64,000 nt of DNA from Bacteroidota bacterium (GTDB taxonomy: Bacteria; Bacteroidota; Bacteroidia; Chitinophagales; Chitinophagaceae): assembly GCA_025363385.1 (NCBI GenBank), contig JANYEA010000003.1, forward strand, positions 1 to 64,000. The letters run 5' to 3'. The notes beneath the pieces are model-generated. The model did not search any database, was not told the origin of the DNA, and was given only the letters and a program-made list of their open reading frames with translations. Every line of letters begins with the position of its first letter. Positions within the stretch are counted from its first letter, which is position 1. Both the position numbers and the translations under genes were made by a program. Shown one piece after another: positions 62,065 to 64,000 of the stretch.

Positions 62065-64000
62065 TTAATTTTCTTCACATCCAATCGGGGCTCCTGGTGC
62101 AATTGTTTTTGCAATCGGAACAATGATGTCTTTGGGTTTATTGATTCTTTCTATTGCGTAAGTATAGTGTGCTTTTAAAGATGAATTTGTTTTAGCTTTT
62201 TCTGATGCAAAATGTTTGAGTGTTTGTAAACGATCAAAGCAAATAGATTTTACTTGAAAATTGGCGTTGTCGTTCATGCTCAAAGAAATAAGCCAGCTTA
62301 GAACCATTTGTTGTGTTTGTAAAGACACTGTTTCTTTTAAACCCTTTTCAGGAGCGGATTTCCAGGTTTTTTGAATGATGGCATCGAGCACATCATCCCA
62401 GCCCGGTGTGCCGGCTTCTGCTTTTAATTGCACCAAACGATTAGCTCTTTCTGTATTAAATAAGAAACCCAATTCATAATTGGTTAATGCTTCTGCAGCA
62501 GATAAAGGATCGAAACTCATACCTGTTCTTTTTTCAAATAGTTCTCCAATACCATAATACATCGGTGGACGGGGAGGAATCATTTGAATGATTTTTTCTG
62601 AAAGAGTAAGGTTTTCTGGATTCAAACAATCGAGTGCTGCATTCAAGGCTTTTGTTTGCACTTCTTTTGATAAGATAGTTGGTTTTACTTGTGAATCTCC
62701 TTTCACTCCATAGCTATAATTCATTCCCCCGATTAGTTTGCAGGTGGCTTCTAATTGATAGCGATGATAATTATACACAGGCACTAATACATCTTCTAAT
62801 TTTGCATTAGGCGTATTTGGGGCAATGGCATCTTCAGAGAAATGTTCGAGTGCTACTCTTCGAACAGATAATACCTGCTTCAAAGCATCTGCTGCATCCG
62901 TTCCATTATCCCAGAGGTGGGCATAAGGATGCAATCCACTAGCAGCGCGGGCATCAGCATCTGCAATAAATAGCAAACCCATTTTAGTATTTTCTGCTAA
63001 TAAACTTTGTAAAGCTGCGGGTTCATTAGTGCCGGGTGCAAAATCGGTATATCCATATTGAATGGCACGTTTATCCCACGCACCAATTTCGTTTGTATAT
63101 ACTTCTGAGAAATCAATTTGTCCTTTACTATTCAATACCACGTTTGGGTGCGGGTAATCCATTACAGAAGCACGATTATTTACACTTGATGCATAATTAT
63201 GCTGAAGCCCCAAGGTATGCCCTACTTCGTGTGCCGCCAATTGACGCAAACGCTGTAATGCAGCTAGTTTCATGGTTTCAGGTACGGGTTTGCCGGTTTC
63301 AAAGGGCGAAAGAAGTCCAGTAAAAATTAAATAGTCTTGTCTGATGCGTAGAGATCCCAGTGTTACCTGCCCTTTTATAATCTCACCAGTTCTTGGATCG
63401 GTTATCGACGCACCATAACTCCAACCACGCGTTGATCTGTGTACCCAGTTGATGAGGTTGTATCGAATATCCATAGGATCTGCAGAATCAGGTAAGACCT
63501 TTACAATAAATGCATCTTTAAAGCCTGCAGCTTCATATGCTTGATTCCACCATTTAGCACCATCTAACAAGGCAGATCGGATGGGTTCTGGAGTGCCATT
63601 GTCTACATAATATATAATGGGCTTTACAGGCTCGCTCATGGCGGCATTAGGATCCTTTTTCTGTAAACGATGGCGCGAAATATACATTTGTTCTATAGGC
63701 TCTGTAAAAGGGCTACTATAGTCGAAATAAGAAATGCCAAAATAGCCGCTCCTGATATCGTATTTCCTAGGGTGGTATTGATTATCGGGTAATTGCACAA
63801 AAGAATGATGCATGCGTAAACTTATTGCTTCAGTAGATGGAGTTACTGTATTTACAAACTTTCCTGCATCACTTCCCCCAGTAAAACTAATGGTAGCTTC
63901 AAATTCGCTATTGAGTGGGAAGTTTTTGGTACCTGCAATATACATGGCAGATCTAGCTTCGTTAAAAATATAAGTACCCTGCTTCATCATGCGAATCCTA
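62065..64000 (-). CDS. Zinc-dependent metalloprotease, DUF5117/DUF4953 family (5' end beyond window)
   Basis: The frame is open through the window edge, so the start lies beyond 64000. The readable ~645 residues carry TPSTEAISLRMHHSFVQLPD, GYFGISYFDYSSPFTEP, STRGWSYGASITDPRTGEII and the metzincin-type zinc motif AAHEVGHTLGLQHNYASS with MDYPHPNV as the Met-turn region. Full-length members are ~800-850 aa, secreted, with DUF5118 and DUF5117 domains before this part. They are predicted peptidases of the Bacteroidota surface, function unknown. It converges on pdhC. Confidence 0.9.
   Translation of the reverse strand, partial: RIRMMKQGTYIFNEARSAMYIAGTKNFPLNSEFEATISFTGGSDAGKFVNTVTPSTEAISLRMHHSFVQLPDNQYHPRKYDIRSGYFGISYFDYSSPFTEPIEQMYISRHRLQKKDPNAAMSEPVKPIIYYVDNGTPEPIRSALLDGAKWWNQAYEAAGFKDAFIVKVLPDSADPMDIRYNLINWVHRSTRGWSYGASITDPRTGEIIKGQVTLGSLRIRQDYLIFTGLLSPFETGKPVPETMKLAALQRLRQLAAHEVGHTLGLQHNYASSVNNRASVMDYPHPNVVLNSKGQIDFSEVYTNEIGAWDKRAIQYGYTDFAPGTNEPAALQSLLAENTKMGLLFIADADARAASGLHPYAHLWDNGTDAADALKQVLSVRRVALEHFSEDAIAPNTPNAKLEDVLVPVYNYHRYQLEATCKLIGGMNYSYGVKGDSQVKPTILSKEVQTKALNAALDCLNPENLTLSEKIIQMIPPRPPMYYGIGELFEKRTGMSFDPLSAAEALTNYELGFLFNTERANRLVQLKAEAGTPGWDDVLDAIIQKTWKSAPEKGLKETVSLQTQQMVLSWLISLSMNDNANFQVKSICFDRLQTLKHFASEKAKTNSSLKAHYTYAIERINKPKDIIVPIAKTIAPGAPIGCEEN

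Noticed and set aside
1-64000. CRISPR arrays, tRNA or rRNA genes, insertion sequences, integrases
   Set aside because: I saw no spaced repeats, cloverleaf or rRNA stretches, or transposase/integrase motifs; by-eye reading could miss a lone tRNA.

Overview
The window is AT-rich bacterial chromosome from a Bacteroidota, most likely the Chitinophagaceae/Sediminibacterium side of the phylum. The evidence is a gliding-motility lipoprotein GldB, a CarboxypepD_reg/DUF5686 outer-membrane protein, a DUF5117-type zinc protease, many secreted proteins with short Bacteroidota-style signal peptides ending in AQ, lipoproteins with LSSC/LFAC-type lipoboxes, A-rich instead of Shine-Dalgarno leaders, and TAnnTTTG promoter -7 boxes. 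These are clues from protein families; no 16S gene is present. I see no rRNA or tRNA genes, CRISPR array, insertion sequence, integrase or phage gene, so the window reads as core plus ordinary accessory chromosome.

Layout. 0.1-4 kb: a serine hydrolase, a TMEM175-type channel, an M20 dipeptidase split by an in-frame TAA close to its end, and a stand-alone Pycsar-effector-like (PycTM) membrane protein. 4-7.8 kb: a minus-strand unit isocitrate dehydrogenase - 95-aa unknown protein - SbtA bicarbonate transporter, with a divergent LysR regulator. 7.8-12 kb: a five-gene photolyase operon (DUF2071, FAD-domain photolyase, flavin reductase, a 48-aa DUF2256 zinc-finger-like protein, and a photolyase-related protein without its Fe-S cysteines). 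12-21 kb: a GH3 glucosidase, then a minus-strand run of small-molecule and membrane genes (duplicated-domain lipoprotein, amidohydrolase, RidA lipoprotein, two related histidine-rich multi-TM proteins, two cupins, a GNAT). 21-30.6 kb: KorA, polysaccharide deacetylase, Bax-inhibitor-1 family protein, fused 2-oxoacid dehydrogenase E1, serine hydrolase, FadL-like porin. 30.6-36.8 kb: a tight minus-strand run of four exported hydrolases (D-aminoacylase, serine hydrolase, M19 dipeptidase, Ntn acylase). 36.9-46 kb: prfA, galE, and a phosphate module (PhoB-like and PhoR-like two-component system, DUF47/PhoU-like protein, PiT transporter), then a large exported protein with a possible clan-CD-like His/Cys fold and an MBL hydrolase. 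46-64 kb: a TolB-propeller/beta-barrel protein, DUF5686 protein, pyrD, thiolase, universal stress protein, nadE, gldB, apaG, a second isocitrate dehydrogenase, pyruvate dehydrogenase E2, and a zinc protease cut by the window end.

Themes. Central carbon metabolism recurs: two divergent isocitrate dehydrogenases, KorA, fused E1, a two-lipoyl-domain E2 and a thiolase, each transcribed separately. The most useful observations are the interrupted M20 gene whose lost tail is still readable, the short DUF2256 gene coupled by ATGA to a photolyase relative without Fe-S ligands, the IDH-small protein-SbtA unit, the PycTM protein without a nearby cyclase, and the possible clan-CD-like domain at 42949-45105. 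All functional statements are homology judgements made by eye; no database search was run.
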